From the NCBI GenBank assembly GCA_038396585.1, contig CP121691.1, positions 62,001 through 126,000 of the forward strand: a stretch of 64,000 nucleotides of DNA, read 5' to 3'. The position numbers were made by a program, and so were the translations under genes. This stretch comes from Vallitaleaceae bacterium 9-2 (GTDB lineage: Bacteria > Bacillota > Clostridia > Lachnospirales > Vallitaleaceae). The notes under the pieces were generated by a model that was not told the DNA's origin, did not search any database, and worked only from the letters and a program-made list of their open reading frames with translations. The stretch's first letter is position 1; every line of letters begins with the position of its first letter. This document shows positions 1 through 8,324 of this stretch, piece by piece.

Positions 1-1596
1 CTGTTTTTTGATGAAACCCAAATACATAATAGCTTTATAAAATTATATTATCAGCAATACTCTGGAGGAGAAATTATATATTTCACCTTGATACCCTATA
101 AAGTCTTAAATATAGATGATGCATTGTGGTATCTAAAATATAATAATAGACTTATTGGCACTAGTGATATCGAGCTATACCAAAATAATATTGATGATAA
201 TAGGTCGCAGACATTTCAAAAAATAACGTATAGTGAAAATTCAGGACATGGATTTCAGTATACATATGTAAAAGAAAGTATGGCACTTTATTTTCTCGTT
301 TTTGTTATTTCCATCGTTATCATCATAAGCGGAATTATCCTTTTTTTAATCTTGAAGATTATGTCTATTGTATATGAGCCGATTAATCGTATAGTTAATG
401 ACGATAGCAAAAGCATAGATGAGATAAAATTATTTCAAGAAAGTATAGTAGAAGTTAATTTCTTAAATAGTAAGCTAGAATCTATAAAAAATGATATTAG
501 CGCAAAAACACAAGAGAGAAAGTATTTTAATTTACTTATTGGCCTTAGAGAAGATATTGATTATAATATTGATCAGTTTTGTGTAAGCATTTTAGAATTT
601 GATAATTTTGAAAATAGTGATAATGTATTTTATATAAAAAATGATCTTCAAGCATATGCAAGTAAAGATGATAATATTATTTATATTCATTTAGATAAGT
701 CGCGTATATTGTTTATACATAAAGTGATGACTTATTCTGAGGCAGAAAAGCAACTTACGCATTTATTACATAGTTATGTTGCGAATGTAAATATTAAGAT
801 TGCGCTTACAGACGTCTATGATTCAATTAATCAATTGCCTATTGCGTACGAGTTTGCAAACAAAATCTTAAATTTTAAATACCATTTCCAGGAAAAGGAT
901 ATTATTTTATTTAGTGATATTTCAAATATTATAGATGATGAATATAATTTTTCGGTTAACGTTGAATATACTTTAATCCATAAAGTGCTAAATGCGGATA
1001 AAACAGCAATTGATATTTTTGATAAATTTTTGCGGGAAAATATGAAGAACCAGAGTGTCTCAAGTAGCACAACGGAAAAGTATATATTGACACTTATAAA
1101 TATGGTAAATAGGATATTTGCAGAATTAAAAATCTCTTCCTTAGATTTAATAGGTTATGAGATTTCTTTTACAGAATGGCAATGCATGAGAGATAATCCG
1201 AATATCATTAATATTATTCGCAATACACTTATTGATATAATCTCTAGTTTATCAGAGAAGAACACATCGGGAAATTTAGAAAGTGCTGAGAAAATATTGG
1301 ATTATATCCATAAAAATTATATGAAAGATATAATGCTGGTTGATATAAATACGGAATTTGGATTATCTCCACAAAGAGTTCATACGATTTTTAAAGAGGA
1401 ATTAAATACGAACTTTAAAACATATCTCAATGAATATAGAATTAATATAGCGCAACAACTTCAAAGAGAAGATAAAAGTATCAAGACGACAGAGTTATCG
1501 GAGTTAGTTGGTTTTAACAGTTCCACAAGTTTCATAAGAGTGTACAAAAAACACGTAGGCTTATCACCACAGGAGTACCAAAAAAGCCTCAAATAA
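1..1596 (+). CDS. Membrane-anchored AraC-family transcriptional regulator (YesS-like), 5' end cut by window
   Basis: The reading frame is open from the first base, so the gene starts upstream and the TTG at 88 is not its start. The visible part has the tail of an extracytoplasmic sensor region, one strongly hydrophobic helix (about codons 95-121 of the visible frame), a middle region of roughly 280 residues, and a C-terminal AraC-type double helix-turn-helix of about 100 residues ending LSPQEYQKSLK. This layout, one protein with an outside sensor and a cytoplasmic AraC domain, is known for YesS-like regulators in Firmicutes that control glycan importers. It lies upstream of an LplB/YtcP-type importer and probably senses its substrate. 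Family call is firm; ligand unknown. Confidence 0.85.
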   Translation: MFFDETQIHNSFIKLYYQQYSGGEIIYFTLIPYKVLNIDDALWYLKYNNRLIGTSDIELYQNNIDDNRSQTFQKITYSENSGHGFQYTYVKESMALYFLVFVISIVIIISGIILFLILKIMSIVYEPINRIVNDDSKSIDEIKLFQESIVEVNFLNSKLESIKNDISAKTQERKYFNLLIGLREDIDYNIDQFCVSILEFDNFENSDNVFYIKNDLQAYASKDDNIIYIHLDKSRILFIHKVMTYSEAEKQLTHLLHSYVANVNIKIALTDVYDSINQLPIAYEFANKILNFKYHFQEKDIILFSDISNIIDDEYNFSVNVEYTLIHKVLNADKTAIDIFDKFLRENMKNQSVSSSTTEKYILTLINMVNRIFAELKISSLDLIGYEISFTEWQCMRDNPNIINIIRNTLIDIISSLSEKNTSGNLESAEKILDYIHKNYMKDIMLVDINTEFGLSPQRVHTIFKEELNTNFKTYLNEYRINIAQQLQREDKSIKTTELSELVGFNSSTSFIRVYKKHVGLSPQEYQKSLK

Positions 1597-1645
1597 AGGA
1601 GGAATCAGCAAAATATTTTTTGTTGATTGCCTAAAAATTGTGTAT

Positions 1646-1680
1646 AAAAAAAAGCTTACCATTTTGAGTAAGCTTTTTTT
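1646..1680 (+). terminator. Rho-independent terminator
   Basis: Inverted repeat aagcttac / gtaagctt with an 8-base loop, flanked by A and T runs and ending in seven T. It lies 50 bases after the AraC gene and separates it from the importer operon. The A-rich left arm could also make it work from the other side. Confidence 0.85.
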
Positions 1681-1709
1681 ATTTTGGAGAGCGTCAATGA
1701 TTTTGTATA

Positions 1710-1729
1710 GTCGATAAATATTGTCGATA
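1710..1729 (+). repeat. Direct repeat gtcgata, 13-bp period, upstream of the importer operon
   Basis: gtcgata occurs at 1710-1716 and 1723-1729, about one helical turn apart, between the terminator and the first permease gene. AraC-type activators commonly bind paired direct repeats, so this may be the binding site of the regulator encoded just upstream. The repeat is short and could be chance. Confidence 0.3.
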
Positions 1730-1808
1730 TTAAAAACGAAGAAGGTGTGCTAAATTTAAAATGCACTTTTGTGAGGTACAAAAACGATTAAAGAAAAGAG
1801 GTGTTTTA

Positions 1809-2720
1809 TTGTCAAATAGTGTAATAGATAGAATAAAAAAGACGGATTGGCAACTGATAATATTATTATTGCCAGGTCTTATATGGCTGGTTATGTTTGC
1901 GTATATACCCATGGCAGGATTAAAAATGGCATTTTACAATTATAATGCATTTGCCGGATTTGATGGAAGTGTGTTTGTGGGACTAAAAAATTTCCAACAG
2001 TTGTTTCAAGGTCAAGATTTTTTGAGAGCATTTAAAAATACCTTACAAATTGGAGTGTTACAACTAATCATATGTTTTCCATTCTCAATATTTTTGGCGA
2101 TTTTAGTTACAGAAATGCGAAGTAAGTTTTTACCAAAGATAACACAAACAGTTACGTTTTTACCTTATTTTGTATCTACTGTTGTCGCTTGTGGAATTGT
2201 CATAAGCTTTTTATCACCAAGTACCGGAATTATAAATTTATTATTAAACAAACTAGGGCATGAATCAATTTATTTTATGGTCGATCCTAAATATTTTAAA
2301 GGTATCTATGTTACCATGATGCTTTGGAAAACGGCGGGATTTAATGCTGTGGTATATATTGCAGCCCTGATGGGAATTGATCCTAGTCTTTATGAGGCAG
2401 CAGATGTGGAAGGGGCAACCCGAATGCAAAAAATAAGGAAAATTACCTTGCCTTGTATTGCACCAACGATATCTGTAATGTTAATTTTAGAGCTGGGTAG
2501 AATAATGAAAGTCGGATATGAATCCATACTTTTGTTATATCAACCGTCAACATATTCAACAGCAGATGTTATAGGAACGTATACCTACCGATTAGGTATA
2601 GTACAAAATAATTTTGGGTTATCAACGGCTGCGGGATTATTTGAGTCCGTAATTGCGTTAATAATGGTTATTGCAGCAAACCGAATATCAAAAAAATTAT
2701 CAGAATCATCAATATGGTAG
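1809..2720 (+). CDS. ABC importer permease, LplB-like (MetI fold)
   Basis: Inner-membrane permease of a carbohydrate uptake importer. The protein has six hydrophobic segments, the N-terminal signature LLPGLIWLVMF, and the EAA loop (YEAADVEGA followed by TLP) that contacts the ATPase. I place the start at TTG 1809, which has aagaggtg 5 bases upstream and gives the usual 20-odd residue N-terminus. An in-frame ATG at 1761 would add 16 residues but has a poorly spaced ribosome site. It is followed 16 bases later by the partner permease and then the binding protein. No ATPase gene is nearby. Family is clear; substrate is not, but the downstream hydrolases point to uronic-acid-containing oligosaccharides. 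Confidence 0.9.
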   Translation: MSNSVIDRIKKTDWQLIILLLPGLIWLVMFAYIPMAGLKMAFYNYNAFAGFDGSVFVGLKNFQQLFQGQDFLRAFKNTLQIGVLQLIICFPFSIFLAILVTEMRSKFLPKITQTVTFLPYFVSTVVACGIVISFLSPSTGIINLLLNKLGHESIYFMVDPKYFKGIYVTMMLWKTAGFNAVVYIAALMGIDPSLYEAADVEGATRMQKIRKITLPCIAPTISVMLILELGRIMKVGYESILLLYQPSTYSTADVIGTYTYRLGIVQNNFGLSTAAGLFESVIALIMVIAANRISKKLSESSIW

Positions 2721-2736
2721 AAAGGAGAAAAAAGTC

Positions 2737-3633
2737 TTGAAGAGAAAAAAAAGAAAAAAGATTAAGATAAGACAAAGTGATATGATTTATACTATAATAA
2801 CTAGACTACTGGGAATAATCATTGTGTTTTTATTCTTCTTTCCACTATGGTATATAGTTATTGCATCCTTTAGTAGACCCTATTATGTTATCAATGGGGA
2901 TGTTATTTTATGGTTTAAGGAGTTTACGCTTGGTGCATATCAACAAGCTTTCCAAGCTAAAGGTATTTGGCGAGGCTATGGAAACAGTGTGTTTATTACA
3001 GTATTTGGTACAGTAACCAATATGATCTTTACAACAACACTTGCTTTTGCTTTATCAAGAAAAGAGCTACCCTTTAGAAAGTTTTTTAACTTTTTCACAG
3101 TATTTACTATGTTGTTTACTGCTGGGATGATTCCATTATATCGAACACTCATGAACTACAATCTTATAGATACTTATTGGGGAAATATTATTGCTTTTGG
3201 AATCAATACATTCAACGTGATTATTTTAAGAAGTTTCTTTGAACAAATACCAAATGATTACTTTGAAGCGGCAAGAATAGATGGTGCAGGAACGTTTAGA
3301 ACTTTTTTTAAAATTGTATTGCCGTTATCAAAAGCTTCATTAGCTACAGTTACTTTATTTTATGCGGTTAGTCGATGGAACGGGTACTTTTGGTCATCCA
3401 TTATTTTAAAATCAGAGTCCAAGCAACCCCTACAAGTACTTTTAAAGAAACTCTTAGTTGAGCAAACAGATTTAATGGACTTAGCACAGCCGGTAACATC
3501 AGCTTCATTATATGCACCAACAACGATAGCATATGCAATCATTGTTATTTCTATATTACCAATGATTTTAATATTCCCATATATTCAAAAATATTTTAAA
3601 ACGGGAGTTAATCTTGGTGGCGTCAAGGGATAG
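2737..3633 (+). CDS. ABC importer permease, YtcP-like (MetI fold)
   Basis: Second permease subunit, pairing with the LplB-like protein upstream. After a very basic N-terminus (KRKKRKKIKIR) there are six membrane segments and the EAA loop FEAARIDGAGTFRTFFKIVLP; it ends in the family-typical GVNLGGVKG. The start is TTG 2737, with AAAGGAG 9 bases upstream; the frame is open back to 2671 but that region overlaps the previous gene and lacks a ribosome site. It continues the operon into the binding protein 39 bases downstream. Confidence 0.92.
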   Translation: MKRKKRKKIKIRQSDMIYTIITRLLGIIIVFLFFFPLWYIVIASFSRPYYVINGDVILWFKEFTLGAYQQAFQAKGIWRGYGNSVFITVFGTVTNMIFTTTLAFALSRKELPFRKFFNFFTVFTMLFTAGMIPLYRTLMNYNLIDTYWGNIIAFGINTFNVIILRSFFEQIPNDYFEAARIDGAGTFRTFFKIVLPLSKASLATVTLFYAVSRWNGYFWSSIILKSESKQPLQVLLKKLLVEQTDLMDLAQPVTSASLYAPTTIAYAIIVISILPMILIFPYIQKYFKTGVNLGGVKG

Positions 3634-3672
3634 CTTATACTCAATACTACATATAATAAGAAGGAGATTATT

Positions 3673-5247
3673 ATGAAAAAAGTCTATAGAAAAATATTAA
3701 GTTTAGCATTGGTAACATTTTTGTTGTTTGGAATGACTGCTTGTGGCGAGGCAGATACAACACCGGATGCGAGTGAAACATCAAAAGAAGAAACTGTCCC
3801 AGAACTTACAGTACATGGTATGTGGGATAGTTCGCAAATACTTGATTTTAGTACTCCGGTATTGCAAGAAATACAAAAACAGGCAGGGGTAAAATTGGTA
3901 AATACTGTGCCTACAAGTGCAACAGACGTTGACCAAACTTGGACACTTATGATGTCAACGCCAGACCAAATGCCAGATATTATTATTAACTCTCAAATAT
4001 CTAAAATGGAAAAATTAGGTATGGATGGAGGACTTATTTCCTTAGAAAGTTTAATCGAAGAGCATGCGCCAAATATTCAAAAAATATTTGAAGAACATCC
4101 GGAATTGTTAGCAGCTTCAACAGCGGCAGATGGACACATCTATCATGTGGCTAGTATGAAGGAACTTAAGACCTCAACAACTTGGGTAATTCGACAAGAT
4201 TGGATTGATAACTTAGGTTTAGAAACACCGGAAACAATTGATGATTTATATAATGTTCTATATGCTTTTAAATATGAAGATCCAAATGGAAATGGTGAGC
4301 AAGATGAGCAACCGTTTATAAGTAGACTGTCAGGAAAAGATTTTACGAATACATTTTTAAGCCTTTTTGATTCAAGTCTACAATTAATGGTTAGAGATGG
4401 TGTGGTTATGTACGATCCATTAGGCGAAGATTTTAAGTATGGTATGGAGCAAGCTATAAAGTGGTATGATGAAGGGATTATTGATCAAGAAATATTTACA
4501 CGAGGAAAAGAATCAAGAAATGTAATGTATGGTGAAAATAAAGGTGGATTTATTTGTGATTGGATTCCTTCAACGGTTCAATATAATGATAGCCTTGCAG
4601 ATACGATTCCCGGATTTAAAAATGTTGCGTTAGCGCCACCAATTGATCAAAATGGAAATCAAAAAGTTAAATGGTTAACGGCTCCATATGCAGGACCTGG
4701 AATTTCTTCGAACTGTGAAGATCCAGTAGCTGCGATTAAATTCATTGACTTTATGTATAGTGATGCAGGTAGAATGCTAGACGGTTTTGGTATAGAAGGT
4801 GATACATACACAATTGATGCGGATGGCAATCCACAATTTACAGACAAGGTCAAAGGCTATGAAGGCGGTATAGGTGCTGGTAGAAAAGCACTTGGTATGA
4901 TGGCAAGATTAGGGTGTATTGACTCGATTGAGATGGAATATGCGGGAATATTTAATACGTTGGCACAAGAAGGTATTGAAATGCATATGGCTAACCCACA
5001 ATGGTATCCTCAAGATGAGTATTTGAATTTCCAATTTAAATATACAGCTGAAGAAAGCCAAGAGATTGCAATCATTCAATCGGGTCTTGATGCATACGTG
5101 GCTGAAAAAACCACAAGTTGGATATTAGGCAACGGTGACTTTAATGCAGAATATGAAGACTTTGTGAATGAAATTAAGCAAAGAGATGTGGATAGATTAA
5201 TCGATATATCTCAAGCTGCTTATGATAGAGTTGCTAAATCAAATTAA
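3673..5247 (+). CDS. Extracellular solute-binding lipoprotein (LplA-like)
   Basis: Captures the sugar outside the cell for the two permeases just upstream. It has a lipoprotein signal peptide ending GMTAC, with Cys24 the lipidated residue, then an acidic Thr/Ser-rich linker and a type-1 binding-protein body (524 residues, usual for the LplA group). A calcium-loop-like stretch DPNGNGEQDE lies near residue 210, as in other members. The ATG follows AAGGAG by a normal spacing. A hairpin after the stop may set mRNA levels relative to the enzymes downstream. Ligand not deducible; the operon suggests oligosaccharides with uronic acids. Confidence 0.92.
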   Translation: MKKVYRKILSLALVTFLLFGMTACGEADTTPDASETSKEETVPELTVHGMWDSSQILDFSTPVLQEIQKQAGVKLVNTVPTSATDVDQTWTLMMSTPDQMPDIIINSQISKMEKLGMDGGLISLESLIEEHAPNIQKIFEEHPELLAASTAADGHIYHVASMKELKTSTTWVIRQDWIDNLGLETPETIDDLYNVLYAFKYEDPNGNGEQDEQPFISRLSGKDFTNTFLSLFDSSLQLMVRDGVVMYDPLGEDFKYGMEQAIKWYDEGIIDQEIFTRGKESRNVMYGENKGGFICDWIPSTVQYNDSLADTIPGFKNVALAPPIDQNGNQKVKWLTAPYAGPGISSNCEDPVAAIKFIDFMYSDAGRMLDGFGIEGDTYTIDADGNPQFTDKVKGYEGGIGAGRKALGMMARLGCIDSIEMEYAGIFNTLAQEGIEMHMANPQWYPQDEYLNFQFKYTAEESQEIAIIQSGLDAYVAEKTTSWILGNGDFNAEYEDFVNEIKQRDVDRLIDISQAAYDRVAKSN

Positions 5248-5258
5248 GAGATAAAACC

Positions 5259-5292
5259 AATAGAGAGAAGGTCGATCGGACTTCTCTCTATT
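5259..5292 (+). terminator. Intra-operon hairpin, possible partial terminator
   Basis: Perfect 12-bp arms, aatagagagaag and cttctctctatt, with a 10-base loop that is itself near-palindromic, followed by TTTT. The short T run suggests partial termination or mRNA stabilisation of the binding-protein transcript rather than a full stop. Confidence 0.6.
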
Positions 5293-5335
5293 TTAAAGTA
5301 TACGTAAAACATCAATTCTAATCAGGAGGTTAAAG

Positions 5336-7072
5336 GTGTATAACAAAAAATATTATCATAAAATATTTACAGACTTAGTCGAACCATTGATAAAATATTA
5401 TAGCTCTGAAAATGCAAATTTAGTTCTTGGTACAACGGCAGCAGCCTATGGAAATGACATTGGAAAAATGGAAGGATTTTCAAGAATACTGTGGGGCTTT
5501 GTACCGTTTTTATATGGAGGAGGCTCCAATGATGAACTTCTATCGATCTATCAAAATGGATTAAAAAATGGCGTGCGTCAAGACTCAAAAGAATATTGGG
5601 GTGATATATCTGATTTTGATCAGAGAATGGTAGAGATGGCGGCAATCAGTTATGCCTTATTAATGTTACCTGAATATTTTTGGGAAGGGTTGGATCAAGA
5701 GGCTAAAGAAAATCTTTCAAAATGGTTATATACGATTAATTTATACGATATGCCTAAAACAAATTGGCAATTTTTTAGGGTATTGACAAATCTAGCTTTA
5801 AAAAGTGTAGGAGAAAACTACAGTAAGGAACAGATATCAAAAGGGGTTGCATTATACGAATCTTTTTATTTGGGTAATGGTTGGTATTCTGATGGAGATA
5901 GACCTCAAAAAGATTATTATACTTCGTTTGCAATACACTATTATTGTTTGTTATATTCAAAATTTATGCAAGATGAAGAGCCAGACCGATGTAGTTTATA
6001 TAAAGAACGAGCTTCTTTTTTTTCAAAAACGTTTATCTATTGGTTTGATGATGAAGGAAAATCGATTCCTTTTGGCCGTTCATTGACGTATAGATTTGCT
6101 GAGGTTTCGTTTTGGAGTGCATGTCTATTGGCCGAAGTGCCGACTTTTTCTGTGGGAGTTGTTAAAGGATTAATAACGCGACACTTAGAGTATTGGTTAC
6201 GACAACCTATTTTTGATAATGGAAAAATATTAACGGTTGGATATACGTATCCAAACTTATTAATGTCGGAAAATTATAATTCAACAGGTTCACCATATTG
6301 GGCCTTTAAAGCCTTTGCCTTTTTAGCCTTAGACGATAAACATGAATTCTGGAAATGTGCAATAGAGGCATTGCCAACGGGTGATGCGGCGGTACTGATT
6401 AAAGAATCGAATATGATCATAACAAAATCTCCATATGATGTGAAGGCATTAACATCCGGACAGTATCCTTCTAAAAATTTCACCCATTGTGCAGAGAAAT
6501 ATTCTAAATTTGCCTATTCTTCTGCCTTTGGATTTTCAGTGCCCCGTTCATATTTTACCTTGGAAGAAACCGCTCCTGATAGTATGCTGGCATTTTATGT
6601 GAATGGTATGTATTATGTGAGAAGAAAATGTAAAAGTTATACCTTAGAAAAAGATAAAATTGTGTCCATTTGGTCGCCATGTAAAGATATAGAGGTTGAG
6701 ACAACGTTAATTCCGACAAAAAATGGACATGTTCGAAAGCATAAGGTTACCAGTAACATTGAGTGTGTTGCTTATGATAGTGGATATTCGTACCCGAAAA
6801 ACAGAACAAAAATTAAATACATGATAGATGATAAGTTGTCTTGTGTTTATGATGAAAACGGAAAAAGCCAGGTCAAATCGACGATGGGTAAAGCAATGGT
6901 AATAAATCCTTCGCCCAATACGAATTTAGTATTTCCGGTTACGAGTATACCATCTATTGAAATTAAAATTGGAATAGGCGTTACAAAATTTGAAAGTGTT
7001 GTAGAAACGGACTTTACGATGAAAGGTGTTTATGTTGGAGGCGATTGTTATGAGGTACGAGATGAACAGTGA
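5336..7072 (+). CDS. DUF2264-family protein, putative glycan-active enzyme
   Basis: Soluble 578-residue protein without a signal peptide. The N-terminal two thirds match the DUF2264 pattern: FSRILWG near residue 50, YWGD, QRMVEMAA, LPEYFW, NWQFFRVLTNLAL and GWYSDG...YYTSFAIHYY. These look like the helical repeats of an alpha/alpha barrel. The C-terminal part is beta-rich. GTG 5336 is chosen because caggaggt lies 5 bases upstream. The next gene, a GH88-type hydrolase, overlaps its end by 23 bases, so the two are co-translated and probably act in sequence in the cytoplasm. Exact reaction unknown; a uronidase-like role is only a guess from the neighbour. Confidence 0.8.
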   Translation: MYNKKYYHKIFTDLVEPLIKYYSSENANLVLGTTAAAYGNDIGKMEGFSRILWGFVPFLYGGGSNDELLSIYQNGLKNGVRQDSKEYWGDISDFDQRMVEMAAISYALLMLPEYFWEGLDQEAKENLSKWLYTINLYDMPKTNWQFFRVLTNLALKSVGENYSKEQISKGVALYESFYLGNGWYSDGDRPQKDYYTSFAIHYYCLLYSKFMQDEEPDRCSLYKERASFFSKTFIYWFDDEGKSIPFGRSLTYRFAEVSFWSACLLAEVPTFSVGVVKGLITRHLEYWLRQPIFDNGKILTVGYTYPNLLMSENYNSTGSPYWAFKAFAFLALDDKHEFWKCAIEALPTGDAAVLIKESNMIITKSPYDVKALTSGQYPSKNFTHCAEKYSKFAYSSAFGFSVPRSYFTLEETAPDSMLAFYVNGMYYVRRKCKSYTLEKDKIVSIWSPCKDIEVETTLIPTKNGHVRKHKVTSNIECVAYDSGYSYPKNRTKIKYMIDDKLSCVYDENGKSQVKSTMGKAMVINPSPNTNLVFPVTSIPSIEIKIGIGVTKFESVVETDFTMKGVYVGGDCYEVRDEQ

Positions 7073-8183
7073 TGATAAAATGTATTTAGAGAATTTCTAT
7101 AAAAAATTAGAAAGAAAACTTTCGGTGCAATGCGATAGATTAGGAAGTATTATGCCTTATACCACAGAAAACGGACAGTATTTTGATATGGGACAAAGGC
7201 ATTTAGAGGCTTGGACCAACGGATTTTATTGTGGCATACTTTGGCAAATGTATCATGCGACGAAAAAAGAAAAATATAAAGTTAATGCAGAAAAAATTGA
7301 AGAACGATTAGATGAAGCATTAACAAAATTTGTGCATCTAGACCACGATGTAGGGTTTCAATGGTTACATACTTCGGTAGCGAACTATAGATTAACAAAT
7401 AATGAAAAATCCTTAGAAAGAAGTCTACATGCAGCAAATATTTTAGCAGGTAGGTTTAATACACAGGGAAATTTTATCCGAGCTTGGAACGATTCAGAAA
7501 AGATGGGAATTACGATTATTGACTGTTTAATGAATTTACCGCTTTTACATTTTGCTTTTAAAGAAACGAATAATTATGCCTATAAGCATATTGCGATTTC
7601 TCATGCGGACATGGCTCTAGAGTATTTAATACGTCCAGATGGTTCTTGTCATCATATTGCAAAATTTGATGCCAAAACAGGAGCTTTTATTGAAAACTTA
7701 GGTGGTCAAGGCTATGGTCTGAATTCTTCTTGGAGTCGAGGTCAAGCTTGGGCAATTTATGGGATGGCTTTAGCATATAGGTATACAAAGGATGAAAAAT
7801 ATTTAAATGCTGCAAAAACGTGTGCAGCGTATTTTTTAGCAAATATAGCCTTAAATGATTATATTGCGTTACTTGATTTTAGATCACCTAAGGAGCCTAA
7901 GTATATTGATACAACAGCCTCTGCCTGTGCAATATGTGGACTGTTGGAGATTGCTGAATTTGTCCCGGAGCTAGAAAAATCACTATATGTAGAGTCTTCA
8001 TTAAAATGCATAAAAGCGTTAGAAAAATATTGCTGTTTTGATGTAGATAAGGATTCAATACTATCGTATGGATCGGCGAGGTATGATCGATCATCAGATA
8101 GAGAAGTTCCAATTATATACGGAGATTATTTTTTAACGGAAGGAATTTTAAGATTATTAGCTAAAGATTTTTTAATATGGTAA
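7050..8183 (+). CDS. Unsaturated uronyl hydrolase, glycoside hydrolase family 88/105 type
   Basis: Expected to remove 4,5-unsaturated uronic acids from oligosaccharides left by polysaccharide lyases, in the cytoplasm. The alpha/alpha barrel is recognisable by AWTNGFYCGILW near residue 43, the segment AWND...IIDCLMNLPLL with the catalytic Asp, then GQGYGLNSSWSRGQAWAIYG. Length (377 residues) is normal. Start ATG 7050 has GGAGG 9 bases upstream and lies inside the DUF2264 gene; the frame is open further up but without a ribosome site. No lyase gene is in the window, so the lyase step must be encoded elsewhere or outside the window. Confidence 0.88.
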   Translation: MRYEMNSDDKMYLENFYKKLERKLSVQCDRLGSIMPYTTENGQYFDMGQRHLEAWTNGFYCGILWQMYHATKKEKYKVNAEKIEERLDEALTKFVHLDHDVGFQWLHTSVANYRLTNNEKSLERSLHAANILAGRFNTQGNFIRAWNDSEKMGITIIDCLMNLPLLHFAFKETNNYAYKHIAISHADMALEYLIRPDGSCHHIAKFDAKTGAFIENLGGQGYGLNSSWSRGQAWAIYGMALAYRYTKDEKYLNAAKTCAAYFLANIALNDYIALLDFRSPKEPKYIDTTASACAICGLLEIAEFVPELEKSLYVESSLKCIKALEKYCCFDVDKDSILSYGSARYDRSSDREVPIIYGDYFLTEGILRLLAKDFLIW

Positions 8184-8324
8184 TACAAAGTACTCGAAAG
8201 CAAATACTTCTAAACATTTTACATTAAACTAAAGGTTTTTTATATATACACCCGAGAATAATCATAATATATTGGAAGAGTATATGGGTAAGCAATAATA
8301 CAGATATATCTTGGGAGGAAAATT

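Noticed and set aside
2671-2736. Upstream extension of the second permease to TTG 2671
   Set aside because: It overlaps the previous gene, has no ribosome site, and adds residues not typical of the family. TTG 2737 with AAAGGAG is better.
8217-8270. ttttacattaaactaaa before the GH38-like gene resembles box 2 of the shared promoter element
   Set aside because: It needs a one-base gap to align, lacks the aatgcaact part and box 1, and has no TATAAT at the right distance. AT-rich chance similarity is likely.
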